From the NCBI GenBank assembly GCA_028691315.1, contig JAQUZN010000012.1, positions 1-35,836 on the forward strand: 35,836 bases of DNA. Reading direction: 5' to 3'. This document shows, piece after piece, positions 8,091 through 16,178 of the stretch. The position numbers and the translations under genes are program-made. The notes below the pieces were generated by a model. The model ran no database searches. It saw only the letters and a list, made by a program, of their open reading frames with translations, and had not been told where the DNA came from. Position 1 is the first letter of the stretch. Each line of letters starts with the position of its first letter. Origin of the DNA: Candidatus Izemoplasmatales bacterium. Lineage in GTDB: Bacteria; Bacillota_I; Bacilli_A; Izemoplasmatales; Hujiaoplasmataceae.

Positions 8091-8107
8091 GTTACCACCT
8101 CGAATAG

Positions 8108-8136
8108 ATTATAAATGAAAATGTTTTAATTGTAAA
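8108..8136 (-). promoter_or_regulatory. Promoter of degV-like gene
   Basis: On the minus strand: TTTACA (8131-8136), a 17-base spacer and TATAAT (8108-8113). Confidence 0.75.
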
Positions 8137-8180
8137 CATATTAATACAAATTATACAGAATTAATAAAATTAAACGTGAA

Positions 8181-8208
8181 GTGACAAATTATAAAAAAAT
8201 GATATAAT
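8181..8208 (+). promoter_or_regulatory. Promoter of the fumarase operon
   Basis: GTGACA (8181-8186), a 16-base spacer and TATAAT (8203-8208), the latter preceded by TGA to give an extended -10. It is divergent from the degV-like promoter. Confidence 0.75.
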
Positions 8209-8226
8209 GGAAATGAGGTGATAATG

Positions 8227-9066
8227 ATGCGAAGCATCTCTAAAATATTATTTATTGAAACCATAAAAGAAATGTTTATTACTTCTGCTATTTCTTTAGA
8301 TAAACAGGTGCTTGATAAGATAAGACAAGGCGCAAATAACGAAACTTCTACATTATCCAAGAGTATTTTAGAAAGTATTTTGGAAAATCATGAGATAGCT
8401 AAAAATGAAGGAATTCCTTTATGTCAAGACACAGGTATTGCTGTCGTTTTTCTTGAAATTGGCAATCAAGTTTTTCTTGATTTTGATGTTGAGGATGCGG
8501 TTAATGAAGCTGTCAGACTTGCTTATGAAGAAGGTTACTTGCGTAAATCAGTTGTATTGCATCCGTTAAACAGAAAGAATACACTTGATAATACGCCTGC
8601 AATCATCCATACAAAGATTGTGGGTGGAGATACATTATCAATTCATATTGCCCCAAAAGGTGCTGGAAGCGAAAATATGAGCCGATTGGCTATGCTTTCT
8701 CCTTCGGCTGGCATTGAAGGTGTCAAAAAATTTGTATTAGAAACCGTTTTGTTAGCTGGTGGAAAGCCATGCCCACCAATCATCTTAGGAATTGGTATTG
8801 GTGGAAATTTCGAAAAGTGTGCAATTCTTGCGAAGGAAGCAATCTTTAGACCAATTGAAGATGAAGCTTTAAATCCAATTGATAATGCATTAGAAAAGGA
8901 ACTATTAGAACTTGTAAATGGACTTAATGTTGGCCCTATGGGGTTGGGTGGAAAAACTACTTGTCTTGCGGTTAAAGTAAACTCTTTTTCTTGTCATATT
9001 GCATCATTACCTGTTGCTGTCAACATTCAGTGTCATTCAGCAAGAAAAAGCCACAAGGTTTTATGA
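8227..9066 (+). CDS. fumA: Class I fumarate hydratase, alpha subunit (FumA/TtdA N-terminal type)
   Basis: 279 aa from the chosen start. With the next gene it forms the two-subunit iron-sulfur fumarase (or tartrate dehydratase) that interconverts fumarate and malate. Conserved segments are GIPLCQDTG (C66), the HPLNRKN block, KGAGSEN, GGKPCPP (C182) and NIQCHSAR (C269). These three Cys are the likely 4Fe-4S ligands, by comparison with FumA. Start choice: the GTG at 8218 belongs to the Shine-Dalgarno GAGGTG, and the ATG at 8224 is only 3 bases from it, so the ATG at 8227 is preferred. It ends 9 bases before fumB. Confidence 0.9.
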   Translation: MRSISKILFIETIKEMFITSAISLDKQVLDKIRQGANNETSTLSKSILESILENHEIAKNEGIPLCQDTGIAVVFLEIGNQVFLDFDVEDAVNEAVRLAYEEGYLRKSVVLHPLNRKNTLDNTPAIIHTKIVGGDTLSIHIAPKGAGSENMSRLAMLSPSAGIEGVKKFVLETVLLAGGKPCPPIILGIGIGGNFEKCAILAKEAIFRPIEDEALNPIDNALEKELLELVNGLNVGPMGLGGKTTCLAVKVNSFSCHIASLPVAVNIQCHSARKSHKVL

Positions 9067-9075
9067 GGTGATTAA

Positions 9076-9615
9076 ATGATAAAACTAAAAACACCAATAA
9101 GTGAAGAAACTAGACTATCTTTAAGAGCCGGCGAACAGATTTTATTATCAGGAGTCATATATACTGGAAGAGATGCTGCTCATAAACGTTTAGTAGAATC
9201 CGTTAAAGAAAATCATACCTTACCTATTAACTTCAATCATCAAATTATTTACTATGTCGGTCCTACTCCACCTAAACCAAGCATGCCGATTGGATCTTGT
9301 GGACCAACATCATCATACCGGATGGATCCATACAGTAATGTCTTAATGCCATATGGACTCAAATGTATGATAGGTAAAGGTGATAGATCAGATGAATTTA
9401 TTATTGAATTAGTTAAAAATAAAGCGGTATATTTCATTGCAATTGGTGGAATTGGCGCCAAATTGTCAAAGTCAGTTAAATCATCCAAAGTGATTTTATA
9501 TGATGAGTTACAAAGTGAAGCAATCCGCGAACTATACGTTGAAGATTTCCCTGTTATTGTTGCCTATGATTCCGTAGGAAATAATGTATTCAAGCAAAAA
9601 GACATATCTAAGTGA
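9076..9615 (+). CDS. fumB: Class I fumarate hydratase, beta subunit (FumA C-terminal/TtdB type)
   Basis: 179 aa, matching the C-terminal swivelling domain of class I fumarases. Recognised by LRAGEQILLSGVIYTGRDAAH (about 16-36), YYVGPTPP, the GSCGPTSSYRMD loop and YFIAIGGIGAKL, which form the active site with the alpha subunit. It starts with ATG behind AGGTGA, 9 bases after the alpha gene, so the two are co-transcribed. The TGA stop lies inside the terminator hairpin. Tartrate or another hydroxy-dicarboxylate substrate cannot be excluded from sequence alone. No other citric-acid-cycle gene is visible. Confidence 0.9.
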   Translation: MIKLKTPISEETRLSLRAGEQILLSGVIYTGRDAAHKRLVESVKENHTLPINFNHQIIYYVGPTPPKPSMPIGSCGPTSSYRMDPYSNVLMPYGLKCMIGKGDRSDEFIIELVKNKAVYFIAIGGIGAKLSKSVKSSKVILYDELQSEAIRELYVEDFPVIVAYDSVGNNVFKQKDISK

Positions 9616-9629
9616 TATGTCTTCTTTTT
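9599..9629. terminator. Bidirectional terminator between fumB and proS
   Basis: AAGACATATC / GATATGTCTT, a perfect 10-bp stem with a 5-base loop. T runs lie on both strands (9625-9629 plus; A run 9596-9600 for minus). It contains the fumB stop codon and ends one base before the proS stop. Confidence 0.9.
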
Positions 9630-9630
9630 A

Positions 9631-11073
9631 TTAATAAGCTTTTGCAAATAATACTTCCTTAACTGCTTTTTTTCCACAAACAGGACACGTATCGCCGAGG
9701 TGTTCTTGAACAAAAGGAATACACCTTGCAGTGGCTGTTGTATCTTCTTTGATTTTATCTTCACAAGCTTGTTCACCACACCACATCATTTTAACATATC
9801 CTGGTTTATGCTCGATAATATCTTTAAATTCGTCATATGTTAATGCAGGCCTAGTATTGTTATTCACATTTTCCAGTGCAACGTCATACATCTCCTGATG
9901 GATAGTCTTTAGCAGTTCTGGTAATTGGCTTACAACAGCAGATATGGCTACATTTTTCTTTTCACCATTATATCTTGTGACAACAACACATTCCCCGTTT
10001 TCAAGATCTCTTGGACCAAGCTCAATTCGAACAGGGATACCTTTCATCTCAGCTTCTGCAAATTTCCAACCTGGAGATTTGTCAGAATCATCTAAGCGGA
10101 CTCTAAATCCTGCATTATTTATTTCATTAAATAATTTATTCGCTTCATCTAAAACGCCTTCTTTATGTTGCTGGATAGGCACAATTAATACTTGAACGGG
10201 AGCAACATATGGAGGCAATACTAATCCAGAATCATCTCCATGAACCATGATAATGGCCCCAATTAATCTTGTGGATAATCCCCATGAAGTTTGAAATACT
10301 GTTTTTAAGCCACCATCTTTATCTTGAAATTGAATGTTAAATGCTTTTGCAAAACCAGTTCCAAAGTAATGAGTTGTTCCACTTTGTAATGCTTTCCCAT
10401 CATGCATCAATGCTTCAATTGTATAAGTTTCTTCTGCTCCAGCAAACTTCTCTTTATCTGTTTTTTTACCAGTTATAAATGGAATAGCCAATAAGTCTTT
10501 TCCAACGTTATTATAAATATCAAGCATTCCTAAAACTTCTTCTCTAGCTTCGTTTTCTGTAGCATGAATGGTATGTCCTTCTTGCCATAAAAATTCGGAA
10601 CCTCTTAAAAATGGTCTTGTTGTTTTTTCCCATCTAACAACACTGCACCATTGATTATATTTTTTGGGCAAGTCTCTGTAAGACGAGACAATCTTACTAT
10701 AGTGTTCACAAAATAATACTTCCGAAGTTGGACGAATGATTAGTCTTTCGGTTAGCTCTTCTTTTCCGCCAATTGTAACGATGGCAGTTTCAGGAGCGAA
10801 GCCTTTCACGTGATCAGCTTCTCTCATAAATAAAGATTCCGGTATCAAGAGCGGCATGTATACATTTTCATGTCCTGTTTTTTTAAACTCAAAATCCATA
10901 TATTTTTGAATGTTTTCCCAAATGGCATATCCATATGGACGATAAATAATAAATCCCTTTGCATCAGTATAATCCATCAATTCTGCTTTTCTGCAGACAT
11001 CTGTGTACCACTGTGCAAAATCAGCATCTCTACTGGTAATTTCTTTCACTAATTTTGTTTGATCTTTACTCAT
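9631..11073 (-). CDS. proS: Proline--tRNA ligase, archaeal/eukaryal type (ProS type 3)
   Basis: 480 aa, the length of the short ProRS class without the bacterial editing insert. Class II motifs are visible: motif 1 near YGYAIWENIQKYMD, motif 2 as VVRWEKTTRPFLRG, and motif 3 in the anticodon-side border around GDDSGLVLPPYVAP. The C-terminal zinc-binding extension (WCGEQAC ... CPVCGKK) and the terminal Tyr are diagnostic of the archaeal/eukaryal type. Start ATG behind GGGGTGA. An extended -10 (TGATATAAT on the minus strand, 11097-11105) precedes it; no good -35 box is seen. It is monocistronic, converging on fumB. Confidence 0.96.
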   Translation of the reverse strand: MSKDQTKLVKEITSRDADFAQWYTDVCRKAELMDYTDAKGFIIYRPYGYAIWENIQKYMDFEFKKTGHENVYMPLLIPESLFMREADHVKGFAPETAIVTIGGKEELTERLIIRPTSEVLFCEHYSKIVSSYRDLPKKYNQWCSVVRWEKTTRPFLRGSEFLWQEGHTIHATENEAREEVLGMLDIYNNVGKDLLAIPFITGKKTDKEKFAGAEETYTIEALMHDGKALQSGTTHYFGTGFAKAFNIQFQDKDGGLKTVFQTSWGLSTRLIGAIIMVHGDDSGLVLPPYVAPVQVLIVPIQQHKEGVLDEANKLFNEINNAGFRVRLDDSDKSPGWKFAEAEMKGIPVRIELGPRDLENGECVVVTRYNGEKKNVAISAVVSQLPELLKTIHQEMYDVALENVNNNTRPALTYDEFKDIIEHKPGYVKMMWCGEQACEDKIKEDTTATARCIPFVQEHLGDTCPVCGKKAVKEVLFAKAY

Positions 11074-11096
11074 GATTTCACCCCACGTGAATAATA

Positions 11097-11105
11097 ATTA
11101 TATCA
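11097..11105 (-). promoter_or_regulatory. Extended -10 promoter of proS
   Basis: TGATATAAT on the minus strand, 23 bases before the ATG. No convincing -35 box is present. Confidence 0.45.
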
Positions 11106-11161
11106 TATTTTGTCTGTTTATAAAAGAAAAATCAATGTGATAATTTCTTTTGTCTTATTGT

Positions 11162-12637
11162 TTATAAGATTGCTTTTTCGACAAACTGAATAAATGCTTT
11201 TCGGTCTGATTTCTTAAAAACGCCACAGTCTTCTAATACTTTTTCGAAAATTGAACCAACTTGTTCATGTAAAAACTCATCGATACTATCTTTATCAAAT
11301 TCCATCCTTTGCATCGATAAAATCCAATCCCGATGGTAATTCAAATGCGGATAGTTTTCTAAATTCTCATTATTTAATAGAATATTCTTAATTTCATCTA
11401 GCTCTGATTCTAATCTTCCAGGTAAAATAGCAAGACCCATCACTTCAATTAATCCAATATTCTCTTTTTTAATATGAAAATATGATTCTCTGGGGTGAAA
11501 AAGACCATATGGTCTGTCTTTTGTAGTTAAATTATTTCTCAAAACAATGTAGAAATGATACTTACTCTCATGAAGTTTTACAATCGGAGTAACCGTATTG
11601 TGTGGAACTTCTGTATATGCATAAATTGATAAATCTGGATTTGTATAATCTTTCCAATAATTCGTAATTTGATTTACCATATCAAGTACCTTGTACTCAT
11701 TATTACCCACAACTCGGATAACAGAAAGTGGCCAATCTAAAATTTCAATTTCGACTTTCGCTTTCTTATAGTGAGATAGTACTCTTGCCTTTTCAATTGG
11801 AAAAGAAGCTCTTCCTCCTTGAAAATGATAATGGTTTAAAATCGAACCACCAACAATGGGTAGTCCCGCATTAGAACCAATAAAATAGTGTGGAAAGCGA
11901 TTGATAAAATCAATCAACTCATCAAATGTTGTTGAATTAACTTGCATTGGAATGTGTTCTTTTTTAAGAATAATTGCATGTTCATTGAAATATGAATATG
12001 GAGAATATTGGAATCCCCATGCATCTTTTTCGTGATTAATGGTTATTGAAACAACTCGGTGATTACTTCTTGAAGCATGATCATCATTCCCATAAAATCC
12101 TACGTTTTCCATACAAAGAGGACATTTTGGATAGTCAAATTCATCTGATTGATGTTTCATTGCAATTTGAAGTGGATCTTTTTCGGGTTTACTTAAGTTA
12201 ATCGATATATCTAAAGGAGCATATTGACCCTCGTATTGAAAATGGATATTTTTTTCCATTCTTTTTGTTTTTATATAATTAGATTTTTGTGACAGATGAT
12301 AAAAGTAGTTTGTCGCATATATAGGGGCATCTTTATATAATTGTTTAAAATGACGATTTAAATCTGCTGGTCTTGGTAAAAAAGCATCCATCAATTTGGC
12401 TTCAAAGTTGTCAAAATCGCTGATTCTTCTTGAAGGGATTAGTTGATTCTCGTATGCATATTCTAAGATTTTTGACAATACATCAAAAAAATCGAAATCT
12501 TCATTTATCGATTCTTTTTGAAAGGTCTCAATGTTTAATAAATGGATTATTTGATTAACCGCATACTCTGCATCATCAATATCTAAAAGACCTTCATTTA
12601 TGGCATACTGTACTAGTTGGTTAATTTCGTAATTCAC
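11162..12637 (-). CDS. galT: UDP-glucose--hexose-1-phosphate uridylyltransferase, class II GalT
   Basis: 491 aa, the Gram-positive class II length, about 150 residues longer than E. coli GalT. It swaps UMP between UDP-glucose and galactose-1-phosphate in the Leloir pathway. The active site reads ILNHYHFQGGRASFP, with H269 and H271 in the class II HxHFQGG motif. CPLC (C172, C175) may bind a metal. The start is a GTG at 12635-12637, chosen because AAGGAGG lies 7 bases upstream; a longer frame opening at 12685 would run 48 bases into galE and lacks a site. GTG and the galE TAG share one base. It is last in galM-galE-galT; no terminator hairpin is obvious after it. Confidence 0.95.
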   Translation of the reverse strand: MNYEINQLVQYAINEGLLDIDDAEYAVNQIIHLLNIETFQKESINEDFDFFDVLSKILEYAYENQLIPSRRISDFDNFEAKLMDAFLPRPADLNRHFKQLYKDAPIYATNYFYHLSQKSNYIKTKRMEKNIHFQYEGQYAPLDISINLSKPEKDPLQIAMKHQSDEFDYPKCPLCMENVGFYGNDDHASRSNHRVVSITINHEKDAWGFQYSPYSYFNEHAIILKKEHIPMQVNSTTFDELIDFINRFPHYFIGSNAGLPIVGGSILNHYHFQGGRASFPIEKARVLSHYKKAKVEIEILDWPLSVIRVVGNNEYKVLDMVNQITNYWKDYTNPDLSIYAYTEVPHNTVTPIVKLHESKYHFYIVLRNNLTTKDRPYGLFHPRESYFHIKKENIGLIEVMGLAILPGRLESELDEIKNILLNNENLENYPHLNYHRDWILSMQRMEFDKDSIDEFLHEQVGSIFEKVLEDCGVFKKSDRKAFIQFVEKAIL

Positions 12638-13629
12638 TACTTTTCCTCCTTGTACCCATATGGGTGACTTTGATGAAAAGCCCAAGCCGAGGAAATAATT
12701 TCTCCAATTCCTCTTTTTGGCATCCAGTCTAAAATTCTTTTTGCTTTTTGATAACTTGCGACTAATTTAGCGGGATCACCCATCCTTCTTCCGCCAATTT
12801 TCATTGGAATCGGATGTTTAGTGACGTCTCTTGCAACCTTCACTATTTCTAGGTTAGAATAACCAATTTCAGACCCCAAATTAAATACATTGGAATCATT
12901 ATGATGAAATAAATAATCGATTGCTTTTAAATGAGCATCGACTAAATCAGCAATATGGATATAATCGCGAATACATGTTCCATCTAGTGTATCATAATCA
13001 TTTCCAAAAATTGTAATCGAATCACTATTTTCAAGTGGCACCTGAAGAACGAGAGGAATTAGATGAGTTTCAGGGTTATGATCTTCGCCAATTGTAGCAT
13101 CTTTTGAAGCACCAGCAACGTTAAAATATCGAAGACTAACATATTTAATACCATAGGCTTGATCAGCCCATTTCATCATATTTTCCATCATTAATTTTGA
13201 CTCGCCATATGGGTTCGTTGGAAGAGTTGCGTATTCTTCTGTAATAGGCATATCTATGTGGGTACCATAAACAGCTGCAGAGGAAGAAAAAACAATTTTC
13301 TTAACATTAAATTTCTGCATCATTTCAAGTAATACTATCGTACCATATACGTTATTATCAAAATACTCATTAGGTTTTTCCATTGAAACACCAACAAGTG
13401 AATTAGCCGCAAAATGAACACATACGTCAATACTGCATTTTTCAAAAACATCAGCCATAAATAATTTATCACGAATATCACCTTTAAAAAACTTAGCTTT
13501 TTTGTCTAAGGCTTCAAGGTGTCCAGTTTGAAGATTATCTACGACAAATACTTCGTTTTTCTTTTGAATCGCTGTTTTCACAAAATGACTACCGATGTAA
13601 CCAGCTCCACCTAAGACAAGAATTTTCAT
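12637..13629 (-). CDS. galE: UDP-glucose 4-epimerase GalE
   Basis: 330 aa, the typical length. It interconverts UDP-galactose and UDP-glucose with bound NAD. It shows the Rossmann motif GGAGYIG (7-13), the catalytic SSSAAVYG strand (115-122) and the YxxxK pair Y141/K145 in NPYGESK. The DGTCIRDYIHIADL and FNLGS segments follow. Start ATG behind GGAGG (spacing about 10), with its first base shared with the galM stop (TAATG). It is the central gene of the Leloir operon. Confidence 0.96.
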   Translation of the reverse strand: MKILVLGGAGYIGSHFVKTAIQKKNEVFVVDNLQTGHLEALDKKAKFFKGDIRDKLFMADVFEKCSIDVCVHFAANSLVGVSMEKPNEYFDNNVYGTIVLLEMMQKFNVKKIVFSSSAAVYGTHIDMPITEEYATLPTNPYGESKLMMENMMKWADQAYGIKYVSLRYFNVAGASKDATIGEDHNPETHLIPLVLQVPLENSDSITIFGNDYDTLDGTCIRDYIHIADLVDAHLKAIDYLFHHNDSNVFNLGSEIGYSNLEIVKVARDVTKHPIPMKIGGRRMGDPAKLVASYQKAKRILDWMPKRGIGEIISSAWAFHQSHPYGYKEEK

Positions 13630-14642
13630 TAAATAGTGCCTCCAATAGTGTACTCGATAAAATGGTGATAGGGATGGTTTAGATCAATAATGCCTTTTTC
13701 GAAACGGCTGTCATTAATCGCGTTAGAGGCATACTGTGTTTCAAGACATATAGCACCTGATAAAGCTAATTTACGATTGTTATGAAGTAATTTTTCGTTT
13801 GGAAAATTCGATGAATAAACCGTTACTCCTGGGTAACTAGAGAACACTTCTAGTAATAATTTTGTTTTATTAGAATACAAGCGAATTGGTGCTAACTGTT
13901 TACCCCCATCAAATGGGAAATAATGATCAAGTCCAAAAGCTGGATCGCCTGATTTTCTAATAGCTTCCACTTTTGGGAGAACTAAGGATAAGGTTGTAAA
14001 ATCATAGAAAGTGTCTTTCACATCTAATATTTCTTTCCCAATAAAATTTTTATTAATCAAAACAACCCTTGAAGATGGAAGCTGTAAGGAATGATTCTTA
14101 ACTGTATCATTAAATTCACCGTCTAAGTTAAAATAACTATGATTAGTTAAATTACATAAAGTAAGTGTATCAGATGTCACATCGAAAGTAATTCTAATTT
14201 GACCATCACGAATAATATACTTAACGATTACTTTTTGAATTCCAGGAAGATACCCTGGTTGATAAACTAAAGAAAACGAAATAATAACTAATTCGTCAGT
14301 ATTTATTTCAATCGAATAATCAAAATTTTGAAATGATAAAGAATTATCTCCACCGTGTAAAAATTCAGAATTCGCACTTTTTATTTGATATAATTTATTG
14401 TCTAAATAAAACTTACTGTCTTCTATTCTCCCTGAATTTAATCCAACTGTCGTCCCTAGGTACATCCCTGGTTTATAGTAATCCAAAGGATTTTTATAAC
14501 TAGCTACAATATTAATACCCTTTTTTGTGATCCACTTAGTAAGTGATGCCCCAACGGTAAGAAGTTCAACTTCCTGTCCCATCAAAGAGCTAATTGTAAT
14601 GTGTGTATAAAGCTTTTTATTTTGATTAACATTGATATTCAT
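13629..14642 (-). CDS. galM: Aldose 1-epimerase GalM
   Basis: 337 aa from the chosen start. It converts beta- to alpha-galactose, the first step of the Leloir pathway. Catalytic residues can be placed: H96 (FLHGG), H168 (LTNHSYFNL), D239 (GLDHYF) and E301 (CLETQYASN). The start is the ATG at 14640-14642 because GAGGTG is 4-5 bases upstream; an ATG at 14654 overlaps that site and lies inside the operator. It is the first gene of the operon, under the palindrome at 14654-14683. No galactokinase gene is in the window. Confidence 0.95.
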   Translation of the reverse strand: MNINVNQNKKLYTHITISSLMGQEVELLTVGASLTKWITKKGINIVASYKNPLDYYKPGMYLGTTVGLNSGRIEDSKFYLDNKLYQIKSANSEFLHGGDNSLSFQNFDYSIEINTDELVIISFSLVYQPGYLPGIQKVIVKYIIRDGQIRITFDVTSDTLTLCNLTNHSYFNLDGEFNDTVKNHSLQLPSSRVVLINKNFIGKEILDVKDTFYDFTTLSLVLPKVEAIRKSGDPAFGLDHYFPFDGGKQLAPIRLYSNKTKLLLEVFSSYPGVTVYSSNFPNEKLLHNNRKLALSGAICLETQYASNAINDSRFEKGIIDLNHPYHHFIEYTIGGTI

Positions 14643-14653
14643 AAGGCACCTCA

Positions 14654-14683
14654 TTTCACAAATATTATATCATATTTGTGAAA
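14654..14683. promoter_or_regulatory. Operator of the gal operon, 30-base perfect palindrome
   Basis: TTTCACAAATAT, a 6-base spacer and ATATTTGTGAAA: perfect 12-base arms. It encloses the extended -10 box (TGATATAAT on the minus strand; TATAAT at 14664-14669), so a bound dimer would block the promoter. The ribosome-binding site of galM begins just after it. No -35 consensus is seen. The regulator is not encoded nearby. Confidence 0.75.
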
Positions 14684-14759
14684 ATTAGTGAGAGAAGTTT
14701 CCAAAGTTCTTTTCTAAATTGTACTTCTTATCCTATAAAGTCGAAATTGATTTAAGCAT

Positions 14760-14799
14760 ATAAAAAGAGTCCAAAACTAGTGATAATCGTTTTGGACTC
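14760..14799 (-). terminator. Terminator of the opp operon
   Basis: GAGTCCAAAAC / GTTTTGGACTC (14767-14799), a perfect 11-bp stem with an 11-base loop. It is followed on the minus strand by TTTTTAT. It lies after the small membrane gene that ends the operon. Confidence 0.9.
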
Positions 14800-14826
14800 A
14801 ATATTGGAAAGAAACTTAGATGATAT

Positions 14827-15090
14827 TTATCTTAATGTTACTAATAAATAAAACGCTAGATATACAAATACAAAACATCCAATTATAATTAAAAACATTG
14901 GTAAATATGCTTTAAATGCGCCTCGAATCATAGCTTTTCTTTCTTGCTTTGTTAGTTCTAAAGCAATTAAACTACGTTTTTTAGAGACGGTTTTTTCACT
15001 TTGATGCCAAGGCATACCTTCAACATTCATATCAGCGATTGTTACATCATTATAATCATTTTCATTTTGTCTATCTTGTTTTTTTTTCAT
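14827..15090 (-). CDS. Small single-pass membrane protein, last gene of the opp operon
   Basis: 87 aa, not recognised. A polar, charged N-terminal half (1-50, including a KxTVSKKRS stretch) is followed by a basic segment and one transmembrane helix at about 62-85. The C terminus is short, so a cytoplasmic N terminus with a C-terminal anchor is likely. The start is ATG at 15088-15090, with AGGAG 11 bases ahead; the frame is open further upstream to 15123, but that would overlap oppF. It begins 8 bases after oppF stops and is followed by the operon terminator, so it is probably expressed with the transporter. Function unknown. Confidence 0.7.
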   Translation of the reverse strand: MKKKQDRQNENDYNDVTIADMNVEGMPWHQSEKTVSKKRSLIALELTKQERKAMIRGAFKAYLPMFLIIIGCFVFVYLAFYLLVTLR

Positions 15091-15098
15091 AAAAATCA

Positions 15099-16178
15099 CT
15101 ACTCCTGTGAATACAAATGACAAGCAACTTTATGTCCTGGTTCATATTCTTTAAAGACCGGAGTAACAGTTTTGCAAATTTCCATACACTTAGAACATCT
15201 TGTGTGGAATTTACAGCCTTTAGGTGGATTTGCCGGACTTGGAATGTCACCTTGAAGAATAATTCTTGTATTTTTCACATCGGGATCAGGGACTGGAACT
15301 GCAGATAAAAGCGCGCTAGTATAAGGATGCATTGTATTTTTAAATATTTGTGTTTGAGTACCATATTCTACAACACTACCTAAGTACATAACCATAATTT
15401 CATCAGAAATATATTCAACAACTGAAAGGTCATGTGAAATGAACATATATGTTAGCCCAAACTTATTTTGTAAATCGACTAATAAGTTAATGATCTGTGC
15501 TTGGATAGAAACATCCAGAGCACTAACAGGTTCATCGCAAACGATTAAATCAGGTTTTAAAGCTAATGCGCGAGCAATACAAATTCTTTGTCTTTGACCA
15601 CCTGAAAACTCATGTGGATAACGGCTATAGTAATAAGGAGGTAATCCACAAGATTTCATAATTCCAAGAATGTAATCACGGAATTCAGATTTTGGTACAA
15701 TCTTGTGTTCTCTTACAGCTTCACCAATAATTTCACCAATAGTCATTCGTGGACTTAAACTAGAGTAAGGATCTTGAAAAATAATTTGGATTTTCGGTCT
15801 TAATTTTTTTAAATCTCTTTTGGACATAGTCCTAAGATCAATATTATCATAAAGTACCGAACCGGCTGTAATACTGTTTAAGCGAAGAATTGTTCGTCCA
15901 AGAGTCGTTTTTCCACATCCACTTTCGCCAACAACTCCTAACGTTTTTCCTTGTTTGATCGAAAAACTCACGCCATCAACAGCCTTCACAAAGTTATCAT
16001 TCTTCTTAATCCAACTTTGTCCTATAGGAAAATATTTTTTTATTTCTTTTACAACCAGAATATCTTTATTTTTGTCTACGAGACCTATATGTTCAGAATT
16101 TTTTCCTGATAGTAAATAGTCTTCAGGTTCGACAGCAACTTTTTTTTCAATATTATCATTTTTTTGCAATTTTTTCAC
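15099..16178 (-). CDS. oppF: Oligopeptide ABC transporter ATP-binding protein OppF
   Basis: 359 aa. It is one of the two ATPases powering peptide import. Visible are Walker A GESGCGKT (84-91), the signature FSGGQRQR, Walker B LIVCDEP with SALD following, and the switch His in FISHDLSVVEY. The C-terminal oligo/HPY region carries four Cys spaced C-x5-C-x6-C-x17-C, as in OppD. The start is GTG at 16176-16178, 23 bases inside the end of oppD, with AAGGA close upstream. A TTG three codons later is an alternative. Confidence 0.95.
   Translation of the reverse strand: MKKLQKNDNIEKKVAVEPEDYLLSGKNSEHIGLVDKNKDILVVKEIKKYFPIGQSWIKKNDNFVKAVDGVSFSIKQGKTLGVVGESGCGKTTLGRTILRLNSITAGSVLYDNIDLRTMSKRDLKKLRPKIQIIFQDPYSSLSPRMTIGEIIGEAVREHKIVPKSEFRDYILGIMKSCGLPPYYYSRYPHEFSGGQRQRICIARALALKPDLIVCDEPVSALDVSIQAQIINLLVDLQNKFGLTYMFISHDLSVVEYISDEIMVMYLGSVVEYGTQTQIFKNTMHPYTSALLSAVPVPDPDVKNTRIILQGDIPSPANPPKGCKFHTRCSKCMEICKTVTPVFKEYEPGHKVACHLYSQE

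Noticed and set aside
8218-8226. GTG and first ATG as starts of the fumarase alpha gene
   Set aside because: The GTG is part of the Shine-Dalgarno GAGGTG and the ATG at 8224 is only 3 bases from it; the ATG at 8227 has normal spacing.
12638-12685. Upstream extension of galT to an ATG at 12685
   Set aside because: It lies inside galE, has no ribosome-binding site, and AAGGAGG points to the GTG at 12637.
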